Positions 43,707 through 52,311 of a stretch of 64,000 bases of DNA are shown in pieces. Every line of letters starts with the position of its first letter. Position 1 is the stretch's first letter. The DNA is from [Eubacterium] infirmum (GTDB lineage: Bacteria > Bacillota > Clostridia > Peptostreptococcales > Anaerovoracaceae). The stretch covers positions 248,001 through 312,000 of the forward strand of contig UGGN01000001.1 of the NCBI GenBank assembly GCA_900450455.1. The letters are read 5' to 3'. Below the pieces are notes generated by a model. It was not told the origin of the DNA, searched no databases, and saw only the letters and a list, made by a program, of their open reading frames with translations. Position numbers and translations under genes: made by a program.

Positions 43707-43740
43707 AAATCCCTTATCGGACTGATAAGGGATTTTGTGC
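43707..43740 (+). terminator. Bidirectional terminator
   Basis: A perfect 12-bp stem AAATCCCTTATC / GATAAGGGATTT with a 5-nt loop, followed by TGTGCTTTTT; it serves the convergent radical SAM and tcdA genes. Confidence 0.9.
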
Positions 43741-43751
43741 TTTTTGATTTA

Positions 43752-44510
43752 TTATCTAAGCTCCTCGGTTAGATCAAAAGCAACTTGCGAAGCTATTATC
43801 AGACCTGCCGCGGACGGGACAAAGGCAGTTGAGCCGGGAACTGACTTTGCTCTTGTTTTGACTGACTGCATTTCTTGAGTTAGACTTGCTGCATCGCAGC
43901 AGCTTTCATCAAAATCGACAGTTTTAAGGGGCTCCTCTGTAGAGTAAACGACTTTGAGTTTCTTAACCCCACGTTTTTTTAGTTCCTTGCGCATTACCTT
44001 TGCTAGGGGATCCATCTCTGTCTTGTATATGTCTGTAACGACAAGCTTTGTCGGATCAAAGCGGTTTCCACATCCCATGGCTGAAATTATAGGAACCCCG
44101 TACTCTTGTGCCTTTTCTATTAAATCAAGCTTTGCAGAAACCGTATCTATGGCATCGACGATATAGTCAAAGCTCTGAAAATCAAATGCGTATTCCGAAT
44201 CTGGAAGATAGAAGACATTGTGCTTATTTACTATTATTTCAGGGTTTATATCCTTAGCTCTATTTTCTGCCGCGTCGACCTTGTTTTTGCCGACACTGCT
44301 ATGCGTTGCTATAATTTGGCGATTCAGATTGCTGAGGGCTACCGTGTCGTTATCCACGATGTCTATACAGCCTATTCCCGAGCGGACGAGAGCTTCCATA
44401 ACGTAGCCGCCTACACCTCCGATACCGAAGATTGCAACTCTACAATTGGATAGCTTTTGAGTAAATTCCCTGCCCAATATTCTTTCTGTACGTGAAAACT
44501 GTGTTTCCAT
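43752..44510 (-). CDS. tcdA: tRNA threonylcarbamoyladenosine dehydratase
   Basis: A 252-residue ThiF/E1-like protein. ATP-binding GIGGVGGYVMEALVRSGIG and the following D (DIVDNDTVALSNLNRQI) are intact, as are the CDAAS and PSAAGLIIAS segments near the end. It converts t6A in tRNA to the cyclic form ct6A. I choose ATG 44510, with GGAG 7 bases upstream, over the earlier start at 44549. The substrate nucleotide is made with Sua5, encoded at 3.4 kb. Confidence 0.92.
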   Translation of the reverse strand: METQFSRTERILGREFTQKLSNCRVAIFGIGGVGGYVMEALVRSGIGCIDIVDNDTVALSNLNRQIIATHSSVGKNKVDAAENRAKDINPEIIVNKHNVFYLPDSEYAFDFQSFDYIVDAIDTVSAKLDLIEKAQEYGVPIISAMGCGNRFDPTKLVVTDIYKTEMDPLAKVMRKELKKRGVKKLKVVYSTEEPLKTVDFDESCCDAASLTQEMQSVKTRAKSVPGSTAFVPSAAGLIIASQVAFDLTEELR

Positions 44511-44640
44511 AGAAATCTCCATTCCTTGATTGTATAAAAAAGTTAGCACTATTTCGCTTTGATGTCAAATATGTATATTTTGACGGACGCAAGTGATATA
44601 ATATAAATATCAATTAATAACTTAGTAGCAGGAGGTCGGT

Positions 44641-45786
44641 ATGCCACAGGTAACATCGTTAAATATTGAAAAGGACCCTGAAACAAGGCCCTATGTAGCT
44701 TGGGATTTAGTAGAGAATTTTATGATTGATGCGTTTAAGGCAGTTGGGGTGCCGGAGGACGACGCCGGAATATGTGCAGATGTGCTTCTCGAGAGCGATA
44801 GACGCGGAATCGAAAGCCACGGATGCAATAGATTTAAGCCTATTTATATAGATAGAATCAATGCAGGTATACAAAAGCCTGTAACAGAATACGAGGTAAT
44901 CAAAGATACTCCAACAACTTTGGTTGTCGATGCTCATGATGGTATGGGTATGGTCGCTTCTCACAAGGCAATGAAGTCAATAATCGAAAAGGCGAAGACT
45001 TACGGCATGGGTATGGCGGCTATCAGAAATTCAACACACTATGGAATTTCGGGCTACTGGACCGGAATGGCTGCTGATGAGGGAATGATTGGTATTTCGG
45101 GAACGAATGCGAGACCTTCGATTGCGCCAACCTTCGGTGTCGAGAATATGCTTGGAACAAATCCTTTGACATTCTCACTCCCTACAGATGAGGGGTTCCC
45201 GTTCTGCATAGACTGTGCAACTTCAATCACTCAGAGGGGAAAGATTGAGTACTTCGCACGCTGTGGTATGGATACGCCATCCGGTATGGTTATCGGAAGA
45301 AACGGTGAGGCTATGACGGATAGCGAGGATATTATAGAGGCTTTGACAAGCGGAAGGGCTGCGCTTGCACCTCTCGGCGGAATAGGGGAGGAACTTGCCG
45401 GATACAAGGGATATAGCTATGCGACCGTTGTCGAGGTTCTTTCGGCGGCGCTTCAGGGGGGACATTTTCTGAAGGCTCTTTCCGGTTTTGATGCAGACGG
45501 AAATCGCAGACCTTATGGACTTGGTCACTTCTTTATGGTTATAAATCCTGATTTCTTTGTTGGCGAAAAGGAATTCCGTAAGACTTGTGGAGATATTATG
45601 AGAGAACTAAGGGCATCAAAGAAGGCTCCCGGGCACGACAGAATCTACACAGCCGGTGAAAAGGCCTATATGACATCGGTATTCCGCAAGGATAAGGGAG
45701 TTCCTATCGGGGAAGCAGTTCAGAAGGAGTTCATCGAAGTTAGAGATAAGTACAATTTGGATTACAAGTTTCCATTTGAAAAATAG
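44641..45786 (+). CDS. Malate/L-lactate dehydrogenase family oxidoreductase (Ldh2 type)
   Basis: A 381-residue NAD(P)-dependent dehydrogenase of the Ldh2/MDH2/ureidoglycolate group. It shows the catalytic histidine in NSTHYGISGYWT and the GTNPLTFSLPT and IDCATSITQRGKIE blocks. The substrate may be malate, lactate, ureidoglycolate or sulfolactate; sequence alone does not decide. AGGAGGTCGGT precedes ATG. Monocistronic and not linked to other metabolic genes. Confidence 0.92.
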   Translation: MPQVTSLNIEKDPETRPYVAWDLVENFMIDAFKAVGVPEDDAGICADVLLESDRRGIESHGCNRFKPIYIDRINAGIQKPVTEYEVIKDTPTTLVVDAHDGMGMVASHKAMKSIIEKAKTYGMGMAAIRNSTHYGISGYWTGMAADEGMIGISGTNARPSIAPTFGVENMLGTNPLTFSLPTDEGFPFCIDCATSITQRGKIEYFARCGMDTPSGMVIGRNGEAMTDSEDIIEALTSGRAALAPLGGIGEELAGYKGYSYATVVEVLSAALQGGHFLKALSGFDADGNRRPYGLGHFFMVINPDFFVGEKEFRKTCGDIMRELRASKKAPGHDRIYTAGEKAYMTSVFRKDKGVPIGEAVQKEFIEVRDKYNLDYKFPFEK

Positions 45787-46173
45787 AGCATGTCAAAAGG
45801 CTTGCACAAAAAATCCAAAAAGCTTCGGTAACCCGAAGCCCTTTGGTGCGATGTTATTATTAAGAAAGAACGTTCAAAAGAAACTGTTATTGGCGTATGC
45901 TCTTTTGACAATTATGAGTATACACGGCTTATGTGATAATTTTGTTAAGGTTTCTTATTACTATTGTGCATAGTTATGGGTGAAACTGTCAAAGTTATGT
46001 ATATTTATAGATATATAGGACGGAAAATAACTTGTGATTGTCTTTGGGGAAATCTGTGATTCGATTGACCGGGGATGAATCAAGTGATAATATGATATCG
46101 TAAAATAAGTGTAACGAAGAGGAGTAGTGCCTGTGGTACTGCTCCTTTTTTCGTACCCGAAAAGGAGGTAATT
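45787..46173. other. Intergenic region with terminator and adhesin leader
   Basis: A hairpin GCTTCGG-TAAC-CCGAAGC at 45824-45840 ends the dehydrogenase transcript (weak U tract). No gene follows until 46174. A promoter TTGACC (46065-46070) - 17 bp - TAATAT (46088-46093) starts a ~75-nt leader with two competing hairpins. Confidence 0.6.
46121..46167 (+). promoter_or_regulatory. Candidate RNA switch: terminator overlapping an RBS-hiding hairpin
   Basis: Hairpin 1: GGAGTAGTGCC (46121-46131) / GGTACTGCTCC (46135-46145), then six T, is a terminator placed inside the leader. Hairpin 2: CTCCTTTTTTCG (46142-46153) pairs with CGAAAAGGAG (46158-46167), which includes the ribosome binding site. They share CTCC, so they cannot form together. 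Either one would reduce expression. Confidence 0.55.
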
Positions 46174-48204
46174 TTGAGAACAATAAGGGTAAAGAGATTA
46201 AGAAGTTTGGTGATTGCGGTGCTTGTGATGTCCATTTTGATGGTGCAACTGGCACTTCCGCCTAGCGCAAGTGCACAGACGGATATGACGAAGAGATCGG
46301 GAAACAACGAGTATCTGATTTCAACGGATAATGGGGCGTGGATAGGGCATGCCGCTCATGATTTTGTCAACAGTAGTAACGAGACGGTTTATTGCGTTCA
46401 GCCGTCAGCTCCATCGAAGGATTCGCTAAAGAATGTCGAGAATGCTTTAAATTATCTTCCGCAGGATGTGATAACTAAAACTGCACTGGGGATTGAGAGC
46501 ATAAGAGGTGCGAGTATCGACGAGTACACCAAGTCGGCACTGCTTCAGGCTTGGGTCTGGATGAATGTGAATGGACACAAGGGATGTTTTACAGATAAGC
46601 GTGTTGATGAAATGTACTCTATGAGAGGTGCTGATCGAGAAACTCAGCGAAACGTAATAGCAGAGGCAAGAAGATACGCAGATGAAAATGCGGGGAAATT
46701 TGTTGGGAAAGGGCTCTATTATAAAGGTTCCAGTGCTGAACAGTCGCAGGTTTTATTTACACTAAGCCCACTAGAGGGAACAGCTGAACTCAAGAAGGAA
46801 ACCGGCGGAAGATCAAAGCTTTTCAGCACATGTCCTAAGATATATAGTCTCGCCGGCGCAATCTATCACGTGCTGGATTCAAATGGAAGGCTTGTCGCTG
46901 AATTGGTCACAGATAAAGACGGAAATACAGATACTAAGTCGCTGAAACCGGGCAGGTATAAGGCTAAGGAGATAAGTGCTCCAGGCAATATGGGCTTGGA
47001 TCCAAATGAACATGAGTTTGAAGTTAAGGCAAATGAGAAATTTGTGATTAGATCAAATGACGAGCCCCTAGCTGCAAAGATTGATGTCTTGATTAAAAAG
47101 AAGGCGGCAGAAAGTAATCAAGACAAGACACTTTCTTTAGCAGGCGCTGAGTTTACAGTTGAATATTTCGCAAGTCTGGACGATGAACCGGGGAATTTAG
47201 AGAGGAAATGGATTTTTATCACTGATAAAGAAGGACAGGTGAAGCTTGATGCTTCATATCTAAAGGATGGAAGCGATGAGCTCTACACAGATGACGATGG
47301 TAAGCCGCTGCTTCCTGTAGGAACTTATAGAATTAACGAAACCAAGGCACCTAAAGGCTTTTGGATTAATAAGGAAGTAAAGACAATTAAGTTAAAACCT
47401 GTCAAGGATGAGAATGGCAAGATATCCATCAGTGAGTACGAAGTTCCAAACTTCGAGGAGAGGGAACAAACGATTAGAGTGCGAGTTAGGAAGTTAAGTG
47501 AGGGCGATGCAAAGCCTCTTGTCGGAGCTCATTTTGATTTGAAGAGAATCGCCGATGCAGATGGAAAAGCGCTCAATAAGTTTGAAGAAGCCCAAGTAGA
47601 AAAATTGATTACAGGTGAAGATGGAATTGCAGAAAAAGCCGGTTTGCTTCCCGGAATTTATGAACTGAAGGAAACCAAATCTCCGGATGGATATGCTATC
47701 AGCAAGGAGATTCACAGAATTGAGGCTAAAGGCACTGAGGGAGATACTATAGTGAACGGTACCGACGGTGAAAGAGAGTTTTTATATGAATCGCAAATAA
47801 ACAATGCGAAGATTAAACTTGAAATATCAAAGCTTACGCTTAGCAATGGCAAGAAGCATTCACTAAGCGGTGCGGAACTTCTGCTCAAGGATTCCGATGG
47901 AAAAATTGTTGACAGATGGATCAGCGATAGGAATCCACATAGAATTGAAGGGATAAAGGAAGGTAGATACACGATTATTGAGGAGAAAGCGCCACAAGGA
48001 TACGAGAGGCTTTCAAGTCCGGTAGAGATAAATGTAGAGAATACCGCTGAAATTCAGCATTTTGATGTAAACAATGAAAAAACACCGGACAAACCGAATA
48101 CCGGGGATTTACCTAACATAGGTGGATATGTACTTAGCCTTGTCTCCGGTTTTATTCTGTTCTGGATTTTGACAGGTTTCGGTGGTAAAAAGAACAGGCT
48201 ATAG
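46174..48204 (+). CDS. Surface protein with thioester domain, Cna-B-like repeats and sortase signal
   Basis: A 676-residue surface protein. A signal peptide (about 1-35, ending PPSASA) is followed by a likely thioester adhesin domain: Cys74 in VYCVQP and Gln125 in LLQAWVW fit the two-residue pattern for an internal Cys-Gln bond. Four Cna-B/SpaA-type beta domains follow (about 190-290, 293-425, 427-535, 536-630), with closing E in YKAKEISAP, YRINETKAPKG, YELKETKSPDG and YTIIEEKAPQG. It ends KPNTGD, a helix and GGKKNRL. Start is TTG with AAAGGAGGT. Probably a pilus or adhesin subunit attaching covalently. Confidence 0.85.
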   Translation: MRTIRVKRLRSLVIAVLVMSILMVQLALPPSASAQTDMTKRSGNNEYLISTDNGAWIGHAAHDFVNSSNETVYCVQPSAPSKDSLKNVENALNYLPQDVITKTALGIESIRGASIDEYTKSALLQAWVWMNVNGHKGCFTDKRVDEMYSMRGADRETQRNVIAEARRYADENAGKFVGKGLYYKGSSAEQSQVLFTLSPLEGTAELKKETGGRSKLFSTCPKIYSLAGAIYHVLDSNGRLVAELVTDKDGNTDTKSLKPGRYKAKEISAPGNMGLDPNEHEFEVKANEKFVIRSNDEPLAAKIDVLIKKKAAESNQDKTLSLAGAEFTVEYFASLDDEPGNLERKWIFITDKEGQVKLDASYLKDGSDELYTDDDGKPLLPVGTYRINETKAPKGFWINKEVKTIKLKPVKDENGKISISEYEVPNFEEREQTIRVRVRKLSEGDAKPLVGAHFDLKRIADADGKALNKFEEAQVEKLITGEDGIAEKAGLLPGIYELKETKSPDGYAISKEIHRIEAKGTEGDTIVNGTDGEREFLYESQINNAKIKLEISKLTLSNGKKHSLSGAELLLKDSDGKIVDRWISDRNPHRIEGIKEGRYTIIEEKAPQGYERLSSPVEINVENTAEIQHFDVNNEKTPDKPNTGDLPNIGGYVLSLVSGFILFWILTGFGGKKNRL

Positions 48205-48275
48205 GAAAATACAATAAAATATATCGAAATATACCTTAAAAAGACGGATTTTAGAGGGTTTTACAAAAACAGTGC

Positions 48276-48466
48276 TTGCAAATAATTTGGGGCTGAGATA
48301 TAATATTCGTGCTTATGTTTTAAGTATGGTGGGCAGGATGTTAAGCGTCCGTTACTCACCGCCTAAAGTTATTTTAGTAATGTCGAACAACTTGCAGAGC
48401 AAGCCAGTAGGCACAGCCGAAACAGATTTGCCTGTGCAAATCCTAGTAGGTGGAAAAGGAGAAGGT
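48276..48466 (+). promoter_or_regulatory. rplM promoter and structured leader
   Basis: TTGCAA (48276-48281) - 17 bp - TATAAT (48299-48304), followed by a ~155-nt untranslated leader. Hairpins visible are CTAAA/TTTAG (48363-48377) and GATTTGC/GCAAATC (48425-48442). A leader of this kind is where L13 autoregulatory RNA sits in Bacillus; equivalence here is not proven. Confidence 0.6.
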
Positions 48467-48895
48467 ATGAAATCATACATTGCAAAGCCGGCAGAAGTAG
48501 AACGTAAATGGTACGTTGTAGATGCTGAAGGCAAGACTCTCGGAAGACTAGCATCGGAAATTGCTATGGTACTGAGAGGAAAGAGAAAGCCAACTTACAC
48601 ACCACACGTTGACTGCGGTGACTACGTTATCGTAATCAATGCTGAGAAGGTAGAAGTTACGGGCAAGAAGAGAAAAGAGAAGATCTACAAGAGACATACA
48701 GGATATCCTGGTGGACTTCGTGAGGTCACATTTGAGAAGCTACAGGCACGTAAGCCGGAGGAAATCATCAGACATGCAGTTAAGGGCATGCTTCCGGATG
48801 GAAGACTCGGTAGACAGATGTTCAAGAAGCTGAAGGTTTATGCAGGACCTCAGCATGAGCATGCGGCACAGAAGCCTGAAGAGTTGAATTTCTAA
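48467..48895 (+). CDS. rplM: 50S ribosomal protein L13
   Basis: A 142-residue early-assembly protein of the large subunit. Family motifs are [35 protein letters not shown] and [31 protein letters not shown] precedes ATG 48467; earlier in-frame starts lie inside the leader. Followed after 19 bases by rpsI, the universal L13-S9 pair. Confidence 0.97.
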   Translation: MKSYIAKPAEVERKWYVVDAEGKTLGRLASEIAMVLRGKRKPTYTPHVDCGDYVIVINAEKVEVTGKKRKEKIYKRHTGYPGGLREVTFEKLQARKPEEIIRHAVKGMLPDGRLGRQMFKKLKVYAGPQHEHAAQKPEELNF

Positions 48896-48914
48896 GGGAA
48901 GGGAGGAATAGACA

Positions 48915-49310
48915 ATGGCAAAAATGCAGTACCTAGGAACAGGTAGAAGAAAAGCTTCAGTAGCTAGAGTTAGATTGATTCCCGGAACAGGAAAGATAAC
49001 AATCAATAAGAGATCCCTAGATGACTTCTTCGGCATGGAGATGGTTAAGAGAGAAATCGAAAGACCATTTACAGTTGCAGGATGCGAGGGCAAGTACGAT
49101 GTTGTCGCAACAGTTAGAGGTGGCGGCTTCACAGGACAGGCCGGCGCTCTTAGACACGGAATCTCAAGAGCTCTTTGTCAGGCAGACAAGGAAGCTTATA
49201 GACCGGCACTTAAGGCAGCCGGATTCTTGACAAGAGACCCAAGAATGAAGGAAAGAAAGAAGTACGGACTGAAGAAGGCAAGAAGAGCTTCACAGTTCAG
49301 CAAGAGATAA
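48915..49310 (+). CDS. rpsI: 30S ribosomal protein S9
   Basis: A 131-residue small-subunit protein with [19 protein letters not shown] at the start and the basic C-terminal tail [10 protein letters not shown], whose last residues reach the P-site tRNA. GGGAGGAA precedes the ATG. It ends the ribosomal operon. Confidence 0.98.
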   Translation: MAKMQYLGTGRRKASVARVRLIPGTGKITINKRSLDDFFGMEMVKREIERPFTVAGCEGKYDVVATVRGGGFTGQAGALRHGISRALCQADKEAYRPALKAAGFLTRDPRMKERKKYGLKKARRASQFSKR

Positions 49311-49339
49311 TATATCTTTTGTCTTTCAAAAGCTATCAA

Positions 49340-49370
49340 ACCTCAAGATATGTTTCTTGGGGTTTTTTCG
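49340..49370 (+). terminator. Terminator after rpsI
   Basis: Stem AACCTCAAGA / TCTTGGGGTT (one mismatch) with a 6-nt loop, then TTTTT. Confidence 0.85.
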
Positions 49371-49471
49371 TGCAAAAATACGGTAATCAAAATCTTACGG
49401 TGGTGTAGCTACAGCACTATGGTGGAATGTTCAGATACGCGTTATAACTTCAACCTATATCTAAATATAAA

Positions 49472-49487
49472 AGTATAGTATTATACT
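49472..49487 (+). promoter_or_regulatory. Candidate operator upstream of metQNI
   Basis: Inverted repeat AGTATA-GTAT-TATACT, with -10-like sequences inside, about 75 bp before metQ. No SAM riboswitch or T-box is recognisable in this gap, so protein control is possible. Confidence 0.35.
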
Positions 49488-49562
49488 AAAACTGATTTTG
49501 ATGATACTATTGGATTATCAAAAATAGCAAAACAAAATTTCAGATATAAGGGGGAAATAATA

Positions 49563-50423
49563 ATGAAGAAAATAAAGGCATTAATTTTAATCGGTGTGCT
49601 TGCGGTTTCAGCAGTAGCACTTGCAGCTTGCGGAAGCAAGAAGGATGGCGCGGTTACAATCGCAGTTCCTAATGACACGACAAATGAAGCGAGAGCACTT
49701 TTGCTCTTACAGTCAAAGGGCTATATCAAACTCAAGGACGGGGCGGGTCTTAATGCAACTATCAGAGACATTGAGGATAAGAACGGAATTGAGTTTAAGG
49801 AAGTCGAAGCGGCACAGGTTCCAAACACACTAAAGGACGTTGACTTTGCAGTAATCAACTCAAACTTTGCTATCGATGCAGGCCTAAATCCTGTTAAGGA
49901 TTCTCTAATCATCGAGGATAACAGTGCTAAGTACGCAAATATCGTCGCTGTTAAAAAGGGACAGGAAAAGACAGATAAGATTAAGGCTCTCGTAGCATCA
50001 CTGGAGAGCAAGCAGGTTGCCGATTACATCAAGAAGAAGTACAACGGAGGCGTTGTAAGCGTAGTTGAAAATCTTGGAGACGGATACGATAAGTCGGTTG
50101 ACTACGATTCACTTAAAGGGACAACAATCACTGTTGCAGCATCGCCTACACCACATGCAGACGTGTTAAAGATTGCTAAGGATATACTTGCAAAGAAGAG
50201 TATTACTTTAGACATAAAGGAATTCACTGATTATGTTCAGCCAAACAAGGTTGTTGACAGCGGAGAAATAGATGCAAACTACTTCCAGCACCTTCCATAC
50301 CTAGAAGCCTTTAATAAGGAAAACGGAACAAAGATTGTATCTGTAGGAGCAATCCACAACGAGCCAATGGGTCTATACGCCGGTAAGACAAAGTCACTGG
50401 ATTCACTAAAGAAGCTGAAATAG
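49563..50423 (+). CDS. metQ: MetQ/NlpA methionine-binding lipoprotein, apparently circularly permuted
   Basis: A 286-residue lipoprotein: signal peptide and lipobox LAAC with Cys23. The order of MetQ blocks is reversed. Right after the anchor comes what is normally the second half (VTIAVPNDTTNEARALLLL, KLKDGAGL, EAAQVP, FAVINSNFAIDAGLNP, SPYAN-like KYANIVAV, to about residue 170). Then from residue 187 comes what is normally the first half (TVAASPTPHADVLKIAKDIL, EFTDYVQPNKVV, EIDANYFQHLPYL, HNEPMGLYAGKTKSLDSLK). All blocks occur once. It should still bind D/L-methionine and feed MetNI. Confidence 0.88.
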   Translation: MKKIKALILIGVLAVSAVALAACGSKKDGAVTIAVPNDTTNEARALLLLQSKGYIKLKDGAGLNATIRDIEDKNGIEFKEVEAAQVPNTLKDVDFAVINSNFAIDAGLNPVKDSLIIEDNSAKYANIVAVKKGQEKTDKIKALVASLESKQVADYIKKKYNGGVVSVVENLGDGYDKSVDYDSLKGTTITVAASPTPHADVLKIAKDILAKKSITLDIKEFTDYVQPNKVVDSGEIDANYFQHLPYLEAFNKENGTKIVSVGAIHNEPMGLYAGKTKSLDSLKKLK

Positions 50424-50491
50424 TCCAAGCTATGGCGTTAAAACGAAGTCAACAATTAGTATAACATTATTTAAATAGAGCGAGCAAATGA

Positions 50492-51541
50492 ATGATTGAA
50501 TTAAAGAATATATCAAAAACATTTGAAACAAAAGACGGAAAAGTAGAAGCGCTAAAGGATATCGCCATCAAGATTAAAGATGGCGATATTTATGGCATTA
50601 TAGGAATGAGTGGCGCAGGGAAGAGTACTCTGGTTCGCTGTATCAATCTGCTTGAGGTTCCAACATCGGGCGCTGTTATTGTGGATGGGAAAGATCTAAC
50701 AAAACTTAGGCCAAAGGAACTCAGAACAGCTAGGAAGAGAATAACGATGATTTTCCAAAGCTTTAATCTTTTGATGCAGAAAACATGTTTGCAAAACATA
50801 TGCTTTCCACTATTGACGAGCAGGGTAAAGCGAAAGCTAGCTGTTAAGAGGGGTAGAGAACTGCTCAAGCTCGTTGGGCTTGAGGATAAGGAAAATGCTT
50901 ACCCTGCTCAGCTTTCCGGTGGACAAAAGCAAAGAATTGCAATAGCTAGGGCACTTGCAACAGATCCTAAGGTGTTGCTTTGCGACGAGGCGACCAGTGC
51001 GCTTGATCCGAAGACGACAAATCAGATTCTTGATTTGCTGTCAAAGATTAATCGTGAGCTTGGAATTACTGTAGTAATAATCACCCATCAGATGTCCGTC
51101 GTTGAGAGAATATGCAATAAGGTTACGATTCTTGATAACGGTTGCGTAGCAGAGAGTGGCAGTGTAACGGAGATATTTGCAAGGCCTGAATCTGAGGCGG
51201 GGAAAAGGCTGGTATTTCCTGATAAGGCGGAACAGGGGCTAGCTACATATAGGAAGGATAGGTCGGTTATATCCGTTTCATTTAACGACTCTGAGACTAC
51301 TGAGTCCCCGCTTATTGCGGACCTTGCAATTACACTTGGAATACCTGCGAGCATACTATATGCTTCGACAAAATCGCTGGACGGCAAAGCTTTTGGGAAG
51401 ATGCTTTTGGGCGTCAAAAAAGAAGGGGATAATGTCGATAGAGTGCTCAAATTTTTAAATGAGCACGATGGTGTACTGGCTGAGCTGGAGGATATAAGCA
51501 AATTAAGAATGGAGGTGGCGTCTGATGAGAGATTTAATTAA
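50492..51541 (+). CDS. metN: Methionine ABC transporter ATPase
   Basis: A 349-residue ATPase with Walker A GMSGAGKSTLVRCIN, signature LSGGQKQRIAIARAL, Walker B VLLCDEATSALDP and the H-loop IITHQMSVV. From about 265 to the end it has the NIL/ACT-like domain that in MetN binds methionine and inhibits transport. Typical length. It follows metQ and overlaps metI by 17 bases. Confidence 0.95.
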   Translation: MIELKNISKTFETKDGKVEALKDIAIKIKDGDIYGIIGMSGAGKSTLVRCINLLEVPTSGAVIVDGKDLTKLRPKELRTARKRITMIFQSFNLLMQKTCLQNICFPLLTSRVKRKLAVKRGRELLKLVGLEDKENAYPAQLSGGQKQRIAIARALATDPKVLLCDEATSALDPKTTNQILDLLSKINRELGITVVIITHQMSVVERICNKVTILDNGCVAESGSVTEIFARPESEAGKRLVFPDKAEQGLATYRKDRSVISVSFNDSETTESPLIADLAITLGIPASILYASTKSLDGKAFGKMLLGVKKEGDNVDRVLKFLNEHDGVLAELEDISKLRMEVASDERFN

Positions 51542-52232
51542 CAGCATGATTGCTGATGGAAAACTTCAGGAAACCCTAGAAATCATTAGGGATGAAATGC
51601 CGCTTGCAATATGGGAAAGCTTTTATATGACAGTCATCGCCACTGCTGCTGCAATAGCAATAGGCTTGCCGCTTGGAGTGATTTTGGTTACGGGGGAAAA
51701 GGACGGAATAATGCCGATACCTACAATCCTGTACAAGGGAATAAATGCGGTGATAAATCTTTTGAGGTCAGTGCCATTTTTGATTTTGATTATCATGGTA
51801 ACGCCGATTACGAGATTCATAGTCGATACGGTTGTTGGTACAGGTGCTTCGGTCGTACCGCTTGTCGTTGCGTCATTCCCGTTTGTAGCAAGGCTTGTTG
51901 AGACGAGTATCAGGGAGGTAGATTCTAACGTTATAGAGGCGGCAGTGAGCATGGGTGCAACTCCTATGCAAATCGTAAGGAGAGTTTTGATTCCGGAGAG
52001 CCTTCCTTCTCTAATTTCAAACTTTACAATAGCTATAACGACAATTCTGGGATATTCAGCTATGAGTGCAATACTCGGTGGCGGCGGTCTGGGAAAAATC
52101 GCCATCAACTACGGTTACTACAGGCGCAAGACCTTGGTTATGATTGTTGCAGTTGCTTTGATTGTCCTAATGGTTCAGTTGTTCCAGACGATAGGGTCAA
52201 AGCTCGCTGCTAAGTTCGACAAGAGATTATAG
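51525..52232 (+). CDS. metI: Methionine ABC transporter permease
   Basis: A 235-residue membrane protein with five helices and the EAA loop coupling motif (EAAVSMGATPMQIVRRVLIPESLPSL). With MetN and MetQ it forms a methionine importer. GGAGGTGG lies inside metN, 7 bases before the ATG. Normal domain order, unlike metQ. Confidence 0.95.
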   Translation: MRDLINSMIADGKLQETLEIIRDEMPLAIWESFYMTVIATAAAIAIGLPLGVILVTGEKDGIMPIPTILYKGINAVINLLRSVPFLILIIMVTPITRFIVDTVVGTGASVVPLVVASFPFVARLVETSIREVDSNVIEAAVSMGATPMQIVRRVLIPESLPSLISNFTIAITTILGYSAMSAILGGGGLGKIAINYGYYRRKTLVMIVAVALIVLMVQLFQTIGSKLAAKFDKRL

Positions 52233-52311
52233 CTTTGATGTAAAATAAAAACAAAATTTGATAAATATATGTGTTACAATATTATCGATATAAAATTTTA
52301 GGAGTGGCTAA

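Noticed and set aside
49371-49562. Possible SAM riboswitch or T-box upstream of metQNI
   Set aside because: Neither the SAM-I core nor a T-box sequence is present; only a small inverted repeat is seen.
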